A stretch of DNA of 10,046 nucleotides from Chthoniobacterales bacterium (GCA_021733705.1 JAIPKF010000042.1:1-10046); one strand, 5' to 3'. Positions 1-5,968 are shown, counted from the first letter of the stretch. Made by a program: numbers and translations. The notes: a model not told the origin generated them from the sequence alone.

Positions 1-138
1 CATCATTACTGCGTTGGTCTCGAATTGTGACTTGGGCGGTATGAAACATACAGCCCGGCATCACAATCCTTCGCCCGCCTTGTACTAATAAGCTTTGCAC
101 GGCGCCTCATGACGATTCAGTATGAAATATCCGGGCTA
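1..138 (+). repeat. MITE-like repeat, copy A (left part cut by window edge)
   Basis: This is the most diverged of three copies of one repeat family and has the same orientation as copy C. Its first base aligns with about position 1541 of copy C, so roughly 46 bp of its left end, including the left inverted terminus, lies outside the window. It retains the right terminus at 121-138, TATGAAATATCCGGGCTA, with one change from the consensus. It also keeps the central motif at 34-56, where GGGCGGTATG and CATACAGCCC form an inverted repeat around AAA with one mismatch. I see no open reading frame in it. Family membership is directly visible; the idea that it is mobile is inference. Confidence 0.75.
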
Positions 139-155
139 GCCCGCATATTTCATAC
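120..155. repeat. Near-perfect palindrome at the junction of copies A and B
   Basis: The right end of copy A and the left end of copy B meet at a single shared TA (137-138). The result is a 36-bp palindrome centred on GGGCTAGCCC, with one mismatched pair (C131 against C144). It could extrude as a cruciform in DNA or fold as a strong RNA hairpin if transcribed. It may act as a bidirectional transcription block downstream of ribD, but that role is inferred only. Confidence 0.8.
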
Positions 156-317
156 CGATCACCTACGGAAGCCGGGAAGCCAGATGCAGACAAGGAAAGT
201 GATGGATTGCGATGACAGCTGTATGTTTCATACTGCCCGAGGAGCAATTTGAAGCTAACGCAGTATCCATCAGGTGTTCGCAAGCAGCAGCAGAATCGTT
301 ATGAAATATGCGGGCTA
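137..317 (-). repeat. MITE-like repeat, copy B (complete, 181 bp, inverted relative to C)
   Basis: This complete copy is bounded by perfect 18-bp inverted termini, TAGCCCGCATATTTCATA at 137-154 and TATGAAATATGCGGGCTA at 300-317. Its reverse complement aligns with copy C nearly end to end. By eye there are about 13 differences over the first 137 aligned bases, with more divergence near the other end. TA is the outermost dinucleotide on both sides, which would fit insertion at a TA target. The central GTATG-TTT-CATAC inverted repeat lies at 221-233. It encodes no protein, so any movement would depend on a transposase elsewhere. It sits just downstream of the ribD stop codon and may help end that transcript. 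Confidence 0.8.
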
Positions 318-359
318 AAAGAACACCATGAAAAGGGTGGGGAGGACTTCATCTTCCTC

Positions 360-1457
360 TTATTTTTCAGGTAGAGACTTATGTGGAAAATTTTTTACTA
401 ATCCTGAAATCACAAGATCTTCCCCGAGCCTCCTGTAAGAAACAGACGTTAACCCGGATATTCCATCTCCAAGCCCCATTCCACCCACAGCTAAAACCGG
501 CCCTCCGATTAGAATTGGAGCAACATACAAACGAACTTCATCGACGAGTTGGTGGTCAAATGCTTCCCCTAAAGTGTAGCCCCCTCCCTCTATTAAGACC
601 GAGCTGATCCCTCGTGCCCCAATATCTTGAAGAGCTCTGTGCAGGGACATCTGTTTTAAAACAATTGTCTTTGCACATTGTGCATCAGTTAAGACTTGAG
701 CGCTTCGAGGGATATCTCCAGAGCGACTCCAGACAATCCTCCACGGTTGAGAGAAGAGCTTCTTTTTTTTCGAAAGACCGCGAATGGTGAGTGCAGGATC
801 ATCATGGCGTATCGTTCCACCACCTACAAAATTCGCTCCGCCCTGAGCACGTAGGCGCATGGCATCACGACGACTTTTTTCCGAGGTAATCCAACGTCGA
901 CCTGGAAACGAGGAAATACGACCATCTAGTGACATTCCATATTTTGCGATCACCCAAGGAAGTCCTGTTTGCATCCGATGATTCCAATATTTGTTAAGCT
1001 CTTGACATTCCTTTTTCAAAACACCAGTCACAACCTCAATGCCAGCTTCACTCAGTATTTTATCTGCACGTCCTTGATGAAAAGGATTAGGATCTGTGGC
1101 TCCATAGATGACGCGTCCTATTCCAGCATCAATGATCGCTTGTGTACAGGGAGGGGTTTTACCATGAGTCGAACATGGTTCCAAAGTCACATAGAGTGTA
1201 GCTCCCTGGGCTGCAAAGGGAGATGCCAAATGACTCAAAGCTTCTATCTCTGCATGAGGGCCCCCAGCATGAGAATGAAAGCCCTTCGAGAGAATTTTTC
1301 CATCACGGGCAATGAGAGCGCCCACTATAGGATTTGGTGAAGTCTTACCGTCACCTTTTTTTGCCTCTTTAAGAGCCACCTGCATCAAAAGAGCATCTTC
1401 ATCATTGTGGATTCGTTGAGGTCTTATTTGAGGTTCCTGTTGAGCTGATGATTGCAT
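360..1457 (-). CDS. ribD: Bifunctional riboflavin biosynthesis deaminase/reductase RibD
   Basis: RibD performs two consecutive steps of riboflavin synthesis in the cytoplasm: deamination of the 2,5-diaminopyrimidine ribosylamino phosphate, then NADPH-dependent reduction of the ribosyl side chain. At 365 aa it is about full family length. The N-terminal deaminase domain (about 20-150) shows TSPNPIVGA (39-47), the zinc/catalytic HAE at 68-70, and PCSTHGKTPPC with zinc-ligand cysteines 95 and 104. The reductase domain (about 165-355) starts with PWVIAKYGMSLDGRI and contains GGGTIRHDDPALTIR (212-226) and IEGGG near 289. Met1 is used here; Met25 is a possible later start, although DEDALLMQVAL before it resembles the usual RibD beginning. 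There is no clear ribosome-binding site. No other riboflavin gene is nearby, and inverted copies of a repeat flank it on both sides. Confidence 0.95.
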   Translation of the reverse strand: MQSSAQQEPQIRPQRIHNDEDALLMQVALKEAKKGDGKTSPNPIVGALIARDGKILSKGFHSHAGGPHAEIEALSHLASPFAAQGATLYVTLEPCSTHGKTPPCTQAIIDAGIGRVIYGATDPNPFHQGRADKILSEAGIEVVTGVLKKECQELNKYWNHRMQTGLPWVIAKYGMSLDGRISSFPGRRWITSEKSRRDAMRLRAQGGANFVGGGTIRHDDPALTIRGLSKKKKLFSQPWRIVWSRSGDIPRSAQVLTDAQCAKTIVLKQMSLHRALQDIGARGISSVLIEGGGYTLGEAFDHQLVDEVRLYVAPILIGGPVLAVGGMGLGDGISGLTSVSYRRLGEDLVISGLVKNFPHKSLPEK

Positions 1458-1494
1458 GCTTCAGTAAATAAATATTCATAATCATGTGACGATC

Positions 1495-1676
1495 TAACCC
1501 GCATATTTCATACCGATTCTGCTGCGGCTTGCGAACACCTGATGGATACTGCGTCAGCTTCGAATTGCTCCTTGGGCAGTGTGAAACATACAGCCGTCGT
1601 CACAATCCATCACCTTCGTTGTCTGCATCAGGATTCGCGGCGCCTCGCGACGAACCAGTATGAAATATGCGGGCTA
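1495..1676 (+). repeat. MITE-like repeat, copy C (complete, 182 bp)
   Basis: The left terminus TAACCCGCATATTTCATA (1495-1512, one change from consensus) and the right terminus TATGAAATATGCGGGCTA (1659-1676) bound a non-coding 182-bp element. It is about 90 percent identical by eye to the reverse complement of copy B over most of its length. The central motif is GTGTG-AAA-CATAC (1579-1591), where the stem would hold through G-U pairs in RNA. It occupies nearly half of the 399-bp divergent spacer between ribD and atpB. Its left end is only 37 bp from the ribD start codon, so it may supply or disturb ribD promoter sequence. I see no transposase. Confidence 0.8.
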
Positions 1677-1750
1677 ATCGACTGCTCTCTTTTGTAGCAA
1701 CAGCATCCCGTATTATCAACAAGCATCAGATGTTTGGCCTGTATATTTTA

Positions 1751-1780
1751 TTAAAAATGGATCTTGCATTATGATATAGT
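1751..1780 (+). promoter_or_regulatory. Candidate sigma-70-type promoter for the atp operon
   Basis: TTAAAA (1751-1756) and TATAGT (1775-1780) are separated by 18 bp, matching the -35 and -10 consensus at four and five of six positions. An overlapping alternative -10 is TATGAT at 1770-1775. The region is the AT-rich part of the 180-bp stretch between repeat C and atpB and would give a leader of roughly 70 nt. Nothing else is recognisable in 1677-1856. AT-rich DNA produces such matches by chance, so support is modest. Confidence 0.35.
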
Positions 1781-1856
1781 TTCAAGTATCTATATGACCC
1801 TTTAACTTACTCAGTTTTGAGCCTACACGAATATACTTCGGACCTAGAATTATCAC

Positions 1857-2711
1857 ATGTACTTATCATCGCTTGCATCTATTGTTCCTGTTGAAGCAGA
1901 GCCGATTTTTGCAAAGGCGATTAAAGATTGGACAAGCCAATCTTGGCTCACTAATTCTATCTTGGTTTCTGCATTACTTGTAATTGCCATAGTCTACTGG
2001 TCACAGATGTCGACACGTCGCATGCAGCTTATTCCCGTGGGAATGCAAAACTTTTTTGAGTTTATTATTTCAAGCCTTTATGACTTTTTAGAAGGGATTG
2101 TAGGAAAACATATGATTCCAAAAGCATTTAGTCTTTTAGCAGCTCTCTTCCTTTACATTCTTGCAGCAAATTGGTTTGGTCTACTCCCTGGTGTTGGAAC
2201 TATCGGCTGGAAAGAGGCAAATGGAGATCTCTTACCACTATTACGACCTACTACTGCTGATATGAATACAACGATTGGGTTAGCTATCGTCTTTATGGTT
2301 TTTTGGCTAATCTGGACCTTACAGGAAGTAGGAGCGCTCTCATTTTTACAACATATTTTCGGAGTGAAGGGGGGAGTAAAAGGAGTCATGGGCTATCTCC
2401 TAATGCCAATCTTTTTTTTCGTAGGTCTCATGGAAGTAATTTCTATTATGATCCGCCCTGTTTCACTCTCTTTACGACTTTTTGGAAACGTCTTTGCTGG
2501 TGAAAATTTAATCAGCACCATGATCACAATTGGACATACGCTGCATTTCCCTTTATGGCTTGCAAAACTCACCAGCGTTATTTTACCGATCCCCTTTTAT
2601 TTTCTAGAGCTTCTCATTGGAATCCTACAGGCTTTTGTTTTTACTCTTCTCTGTGCTGTTTATTTGAATCTCTCCACGAGTCATGATGAACAGGAAGCAG
2701 AGAGTCATTAG
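1857..2711 (+). CDS. atpB: F1Fo ATP synthase subunit a
   Basis: Subunit a is the membrane stator that forms the two ion half-channels next to the c-ring. The 284-aa protein is strongly hydrophobic, with segments near 34-50, 90-112, 138-157, 180-198 and 235-270. The functional signature is intact: MEVISIMIRPVSLSLRLFGN (192-211) carries the essential arginine at R207, followed by NVFAGE. The last helix has ELLIGILQAFVFTLLCAVYL (251-270) with Q258 at the place of the conserved channel glutamine. The ATG is preceded by TATCAC with no Shine-Dalgarno sequence. It is the first gene of the operon; the atpI gene often found upstream is absent. A 210-bp spacer separates it from atpE. Confidence 0.97.
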   Translation: MYLSSLASIVPVEAEPIFAKAIKDWTSQSWLTNSILVSALLVIAIVYWSQMSTRRMQLIPVGMQNFFEFIISSLYDFLEGIVGKHMIPKAFSLLAALFLYILAANWFGLLPGVGTIGWKEANGDLLPLLRPTTADMNTTIGLAIVFMVFWLIWTLQEVGALSFLQHIFGVKGGVKGVMGYLLMPIFFFVGLMEVISIMIRPVSLSLRLFGNVFAGENLISTMITIGHTLHFPLWLAKLTSVILPIPFYFLELLIGILQAFVFTLLCAVYLNLSTSHDEQEAESH

Positions 2712-2826
2712 ACCCCTTTTCAATACTGCTTAAACTGGAGATGAACAAAAGTTAACAATGCACACAACTTTAATAGATTCACAGAAACATTAGAATCATC
2801 ACTCCTATTTTCAGTGCCAGTCGACC

Positions 2827-2855
2827 TTGAGAAAATCCCTTAAAATACTTTTATT
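2827..2855 (+). promoter_or_regulatory. Weak candidate internal promoter upstream of atpE
   Basis: TTGAGA (2827-2832) and TTTATT (2850-2855) lie 17 bp apart inside the 210-bp atpB-atpE spacer, about 65 nt before the atpE ATG. An extra promoter here would make sense because subunit c is needed in the most copies. The -10 match is only four of six, so this is a suggestion. Confidence 0.22.
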
Positions 2856-2888
2856 CTTGGGATCGTGCTTCACGCGCGACCGAGAACG

Positions 2889-2921
2889 AACACATACATA
2901 CAACTAAACTACATATCTATT
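2889..2921 (+). promoter_or_regulatory. G-free translational leader of atpE
   Basis: The 33 nt immediately before the atpE ATG contain no G and consist of A, C and T with ACATAC/AACTA-type motifs. There is therefore no Shine-Dalgarno sequence, and little secondary structure is possible. By analogy with the unstructured enhancer upstream of E. coli atpE, this may promote high-level, S1-dependent initiation for the multi-copy c subunit. The composition is observed; the function is inferred. Confidence 0.45.
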
Positions 2922-3149
2922 ATGACTATTCCTACATTATTAGCGGACGGAATCACAGGCAGTTTCACCCTTGGTGTTGCTGGAGCCGCAGCAGCACTAG
3001 CGATTGGATTCATTGGAGCCAAAGCCGTAGAGGCCATTGGCCGCAACCCAGGATCTTTTGGTCGTGTGCTCACCCTTGCAATTATCGGAATGGCTCTTGC
3101 AGAATCGATCGCAATCTATGCGCTCATTCGTGCCTTTGCTGGCCAATAA
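2922..3149 (+). CDS. atpE: F1Fo ATP synthase subunit c (ring proteolipid)
   Basis: This 75-aa hairpin of two membrane helices forms the rotating c-ring. The ion-binding carboxylate is E61 in GMALAESIAIYALI, and the polar loop is R41-N42-P43. Alignment through K34 and E61 places Ile28 where Na+-type rings carry the ligand glutamine, so H+ coupling is expected. The helix-1 packing motif, classically GxGxGxG, reads as G21-A23-A25-A27-G29. The reading frame is open from a GTG at 2865, but that would add a 19-residue polar extension (ARPRTNTYIQLNY) atypical for the family. The ATG at 2922, giving MTIPTLLADG, is chosen. Spacers of 210 bp and 178 bp flank the gene. Confidence 0.96.
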   Translation: MTIPTLLADGITGSFTLGVAGAAAALAIGFIGAKAVEAIGRNPGSFGRVLTLAIIGMALAESIAIYALIRAFAGQ

Positions 3150-3153
3150 AAAA

Positions 3154-3310
3154 AGTTTAAATATTTAGTGTTTAGGGGTGAGAGGAAAATAGTCCTTTAG
3201 TTTCAGCCTCTCCATCATTGATGACACGGATGATCTTATAAACTTTCGCAAGCTAGTTATAATCTGTTTTCTTAGCCAACTCTCCCCTAAACCACTAAAC
3301 TTTTAAACTC
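3154..3310 (+). promoter_or_regulatory. Large nested inverted repeat in the atpE-atpF spacer
   Basis: The left arm (3154-3183, beginning AGTTTAAATATTTAGTG) pairs with the right arm (3281-3310, ending ACTTTTAAACT plus C). About 26 of 30 positions pair, with small bulges, around a loop of about 97 nt. Inside the loop TTATAAACT (3236-3244) pairs with AGTTATAA (3255-3262). A competing hairpin is possible between GAGAGG (3180-3185) and CCTCTC (3207-3212), overlapping the base of the left arm. A seven-T run (3320-3326) follows before atpF. It could be an attenuator or an mRNA-stabilising structure that sets c-subunit output above that of downstream genes. The pairing is seen; the role is inferred. 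Confidence 0.55.
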
Positions 3311-3327
3311 TTGAACTTCTTTTTTTA

Positions 3328-3837
3328 ATGAAAGCACTTACTGATCTTTTTGAAAACTTTGGTGTCGATTGGCCTAAGTTTTTAGCCCAAACGATTCTTT
3401 TTCTTATCGTGTATTTGATCCTGCGTCGTTATGCATTTGCTTCTGTTATTGCAATGTTAGAGGAGCGTCGTCGTCGCATTGAAGAGGCGCAACTTAATGC
3501 AGAAAAAATAAAAAAACAATTAGCAGAGGCTGAACTACGGTATGAAGAAATTATCCGTAAAGCAAATTTGGATGCAGAAAAAATGATCGATGAAGCTCGT
3601 TCTTCTGCTGAGGCCATATTGACTAAGGAGACACAACGAGCAATTAAAGATGCTGAAAGTATAATTGCTCGCGCTCAAGAAGTAACCTTGCTCGAGCGTC
3701 AACGGATGATCGATGAAGTTAAAAAAGGAATGTTATCTCTTGTGATGGAAACAACCTCTAAGGTAGTCGGAAAAGTCATCACTCCTGATGATCAACAGCG
3801 CCTTACTAAGGAAACAACGGCAGCCCTTGCTGCCTAA
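3328..3837 (+). CDS. atpF: F1Fo ATP synthase subunit b (peripheral stalk)
   Basis: Subunit b is the stator stalk that links subunit a in the membrane to delta/alpha on F1, normally as a dimer. The 169-aa protein has one N-terminal membrane helix (about 16-38, WPKFLAQTILFLIVYLIL). A long charged coiled coil runs from about 44 to 135, with LEERRRRIEEAQLNAEKIKKQ and ANLDAEKMIDEARSSAEAIL typical of the family. The tail VVGKVITPDDQQRL is the usual delta-contacting end. Length is slightly above the E. coli protein. The ATG is preceded by a T-run and no Shine-Dalgarno sequence. It ends seven bases before atpH. There is only one b-type gene here and no b' paralogue. Confidence 0.95.
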   Translation: MKALTDLFENFGVDWPKFLAQTILFLIVYLILRRYAFASVIAMLEERRRRIEEAQLNAEKIKKQLAEAELRYEEIIRKANLDAEKMIDEARSSAEAILTKETQRAIKDAESIIARAQEVTLLERQRMIDEVKKGMLSLVMETTSKVVGKVITPDDQQRLTKETTAALAA

Positions 3838-3844
3838 TAGATTT

Positions 3845-4231
3845 ATGAAACTTTCTCGTGAAGCGAAGCGCCTAGCACGTCAACTCTTTGATGCCACACT
3901 GGTTCACGGTCGCCTTGATGAGTCTAGAAGCCTGATTGTCGCTGAGACCCTAGTTACAAAAAAACCGCGCCATGGTTTTGAAATCCTCAAAGAATTCACT
4001 CGACTCACGCGCCTGCACCTTAGCGCTTATCAAGCTGTTGTGGAGAGCGCTACGCCTCTTGAACCTTCATTGCAAGCCGAAATCACCGCTGTTCTACAAT
4101 CAAGAAATAATCAAGTGAATATTACAACGGTCGTCAATCCCGCTCTTCTTGGTGGCACTCGTATTCGTCTTGGAAGTGACGTCTGGGATGGAAGTGTCTC
4201 TGCAAAACTTCAAAATTTAAAAAAATTTTAG
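3845..4231 (+). CDS. atpH: F1Fo ATP synthase subunit delta, short form
   Basis: Delta clamps the top of F1 to the b stalk. The C-terminal part is clearly delta-like: VNPALLGGTRIRLGSDVWDGSV (about 97-118) followed by LQNLKKF matches the family ending (GG, then DGS, then a short helix). The start KLSREAKRLARQLFDATL resembles helix 1. The protein is only 128 aa against about 175-180 in well-studied delta subunits, and some 50 residues of the N-terminal helical bundle are missing. An in-frame ATG at 3788 would overlap atpF and add atypical sequence, so the ATG at 3845 is preferred; it lies seven bases after the atpF stop, which suits translational coupling. Reading is uninterrupted, so the shortness looks natural and not a mutation. 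Confidence 0.88.
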   Translation: MKLSREAKRLARQLFDATLVHGRLDESRSLIVAETLVTKKPRHGFEILKEFTRLTRLHLSAYQAVVESATPLEPSLQAEITAVLQSRNNQVNITTVVNPALLGGTRIRLGSDVWDGSVSAKLQNLKKF

Positions 4232-4249
4232 TACCAAAAATTTAGTACC
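4221..4249 (+). repeat. Short tandem duplication across the atpH stop codon
   Basis: AAAAATTTTAGTACC (4221-4235) is followed directly by AAAAATTTAGTACC (4236-4249), differing by one T. The first unit contains the atpH stop codon TAG. It looks like a slippage-type duplication. Whether it has a function is unknown. Confidence 0.7.
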
Positions 4250-4259
4250 TTTAACAACG

Positions 4260-4296
4260 TTTTCAACCTTTCAACCTTTATTACATTAACTTTACT
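4260..4296 (+). promoter_or_regulatory. G-free translational leader of atpA
   Basis: The 37 nt before the atpA ATG contain no G. They include a tandem TTTCAACC repeat (4261-4268 and 4269-4276) and end in TTTACT before ATG. There is no Shine-Dalgarno sequence. Its resemblance to the atpD leader, which also has CAAC-containing direct repeats, suggests a shared feature for the three-copy catalytic-head subunits. The function is inferred. Confidence 0.42.
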
Positions 4297-5832
4297 ATGA
4301 GTACTCTTTTACAAGAACTAGAACAGAAAATTGACACCTTTCGTGCCTCCTCCATTACAAAAACCAATATTGGTATCGTACGTGAAATCGGTGATGGAAT
4401 CGCTCGTATTGAAGGCCTTAGTGAGGTCATGCTCAATGAAATGTTGCAATTTCCTGGAGGTATTTATGGCCTAGCTCTCAACCTCGAGGAGACAGAAGTT
4501 GGTGCTATTATTCTCGGAGATTATACTAAGATTAGTGAAGGGGATGAAGTTACTACTACTGGCCGCTTGCTTAAAGTTCCCGTTGGTAAAAAATTATTAG
4601 GTCGTGTTGTTGATGCTCTAGGTCGTCCCGTTGATGGCAAAGGTGAATTAGGAAGTGAGGAATTTTATCCTGTAGAAAAAATTGCTCCTGGAATCATTAA
4701 GCGTCAAGGTGTTGCACAGCCTGTACAAACTGGTATCATGGCTATTGATGCGATGGTTCCTATTGGCCGCGGTCAACGTGAATTAATCATTGGTGACCGT
4801 GCTACAGGAAAAACCACTATTGCTATTGATACCATTATTAATCAGGCTCGAATGAATCGTGTTGGAGAAGAGAGTGGGGACCCTAATTTCCGACCTCTCT
4901 ATTCAATCTACGTGGCGATTGGTCAACGTGTCGCGAATGTTGCTCGAGTTATTAGTACTCTAGAGCAAAACGATGCACTGAAGTATACTATCATTATTTC
5001 TTCCACAGCCTCTAATGCTGCTGCCGATCAATATATCTCTCCCTTTGCTGGAGCAGCAATGGGAGAATGGTTCATGGACAATGGAATGGATGCTTTAATT
5101 ATTTTTGATGATCTTTCCAAACATGCAGTGGCGTATCGTCAGATTTCCCTTCTACTCAAACGCCCTTCTGGTCGTGAAGCCTATCCAGGAGATGTCTTCT
5201 ACCTTCATAGCCGACTACTCGAACGTTCTGCACGTCTCAGTGAAAAAGCGGGAAATGGATCTCTTACTGCACTTCCCATTATTGAAACTCAAGCAGGAGA
5301 TGTTTCTGCTTATATCCCAACTAATGTCATTTCGATTACTGATGGACAGATTTATTTAGAAACTGATCTTTTTTATCAAGGTATCCGTCCTGCTATATCC
5401 GTTGGTCTCTCTGTTTCTCGTGTCGGTTCCGCAGCTCAAATCAAAGCAATGAAGCAAGTCGCTGGTAAATTAAAAGGAGATCTTGCTCAGTATCGTGAAC
5501 TGGCCGCTTTTGCTCAATTTGGGAGTGATCTCGATGCACGTACTAAGGCTCAACTTGATCGCGGACAACGTATCGTAGAACTTTTCAAACAAGCACAACA
5601 CAAACCTCTTTCCGTGGAGCTCCAGGCCGCCATTCTTTGGGCAATGCAAAAAGGATATTTCAATGGAGTGCCTGTAGATCAGGTTCAGCACTTTCAGGCC
5701 AAAATGGAGGAATTTCTCTCAACACGCAAAGAAGCAGTCCTTCTTAATATTTTATCCAAAAAAGCGTTTGATGAATCTATAGAAAAAGAACTTGGTGCCG
5801 CTCTTGATGAATTTAAAGCAATTAACACCTAA
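4297..5832 (+). CDS. atpA: F1Fo ATP synthase subunit alpha
   Basis: Alpha is the non-catalytic nucleotide-binding subunit, three per F1, alternating with beta. The 511-aa length is normal. The beta-barrel (about 25-95) is followed by the P-loop GDRATGKTT (166-174), in which the usual GDRQTGKT glutamine is alanine 169. Walker B is ALIIFDDLSKHA (266-277). GREAYPGDVFYLHSRLLERSA (292-312) and the arginine finger R375 in SVSRVGSAAQ are intact. A roughly ten-residue insertion relative to E. coli, MNRVGEESGDPNFRP (186-200), lies between the P-loop helix and IYVAIGQ. Codon use is rich in CGT/GGT/GTT, as expected for high expression. A hairpin begins in the stop codon, and a 136-bp spacer leads to atpG. 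Confidence 0.98.
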   Translation: MSTLLQELEQKIDTFRASSITKTNIGIVREIGDGIARIEGLSEVMLNEMLQFPGGIYGLALNLEETEVGAIILGDYTKISEGDEVTTTGRLLKVPVGKKLLGRVVDALGRPVDGKGELGSEEFYPVEKIAPGIIKRQGVAQPVQTGIMAIDAMVPIGRGQRELIIGDRATGKTTIAIDTIINQARMNRVGEESGDPNFRPLYSIYVAIGQRVANVARVISTLEQNDALKYTIIISSTASNAAADQYISPFAGAAMGEWFMDNGMDALIIFDDLSKHAVAYRQISLLLKRPSGREAYPGDVFYLHSRLLERSARLSEKAGNGSLTALPIIETQAGDVSAYIPTNVISITDGQIYLETDLFYQGIRPAISVGLSVSRVGSAAQIKAMKQVAGKLKGDLAQYRELAAFAQFGSDLDARTKAQLDRGQRIVELFKQAQHKPLSVELQAAILWAMQKGYFNGVPVDQVQHFQAKMEEFLSTRKEAVLLNILSKKAFDESIEKELGAALDEFKAINT

Positions 5833-5867
5833 GATTTTTTAAAGGAATCATTAATTCCCTAAATCTT
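5831..5867 (+). terminator. Hairpin after atpA, possible attenuator or processing site
   Basis: AAGATTT (5831-5837) pairs perfectly with AAATCTT (5861-5867), and inside it GGAAT (5844-5848) pairs with ATTCC (5854-5858). The outer arm starts within the atpA stop codon, and a seven-T run follows at 5877-5883. The stem is AT-rich and the T-run is nine bases away, so it is a poor intrinsic terminator. Partial attenuation or a 3'-end stabiliser for alpha is more likely. The rest of the 136-bp spacer shows nothing recognisable. Confidence 0.35.
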
Positions 5868-5968
5868 CATCCGTTCTTTTTTTAATCATTAACAAACAAT
5901 TATATTAATTTGAAATAGCAGTGCTGAATTTTCTTCAATACGCTACTTGCGATTAACTCACTCCACAC

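Noticed and set aside
1..317. CRISPR-like array from recurring TATGAAATATGCGGGCTA motifs
   Set aside because: The motifs are the inverted ends of 181-bp elements and alternate in orientation; there are no regular direct repeats with unique spacers.
341..359. GAGGA/TCCTC hairpin as the ribD terminator on the minus strand
   Set aside because: The five-pair stem with an eight-base loop is weak, and the downstream T-run is short and displaced; the adjacent repeat palindromes are stronger candidates.
383..607. Plus-strand open frame of 74 codons antisense to ribD
   Set aside because: It lies inside ribD, has no family resemblance and no start signal; shadow of a well-supported gene.
969..1340. 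Plus-strand open frame of 123 codons antisense to ribD
   Set aside because: Its composition and motifs are meaningless, and the ribD frame on the other strand has all catalytic motifs.
2865..2921. GTG start extending atpE by 19 residues
   Set aside because: The extension is polar and unlike subunit c; MTIPTLLADG at 2922 is the better start. A short leader or targeting extension cannot be entirely excluded.
3788..3844. Upstream ATG for atpH overlapping atpF
   Set aside because: The added residues do not resemble a delta N-terminus, and the ATG at 3845 gives the expected helix-1 start right after the atpF stop.
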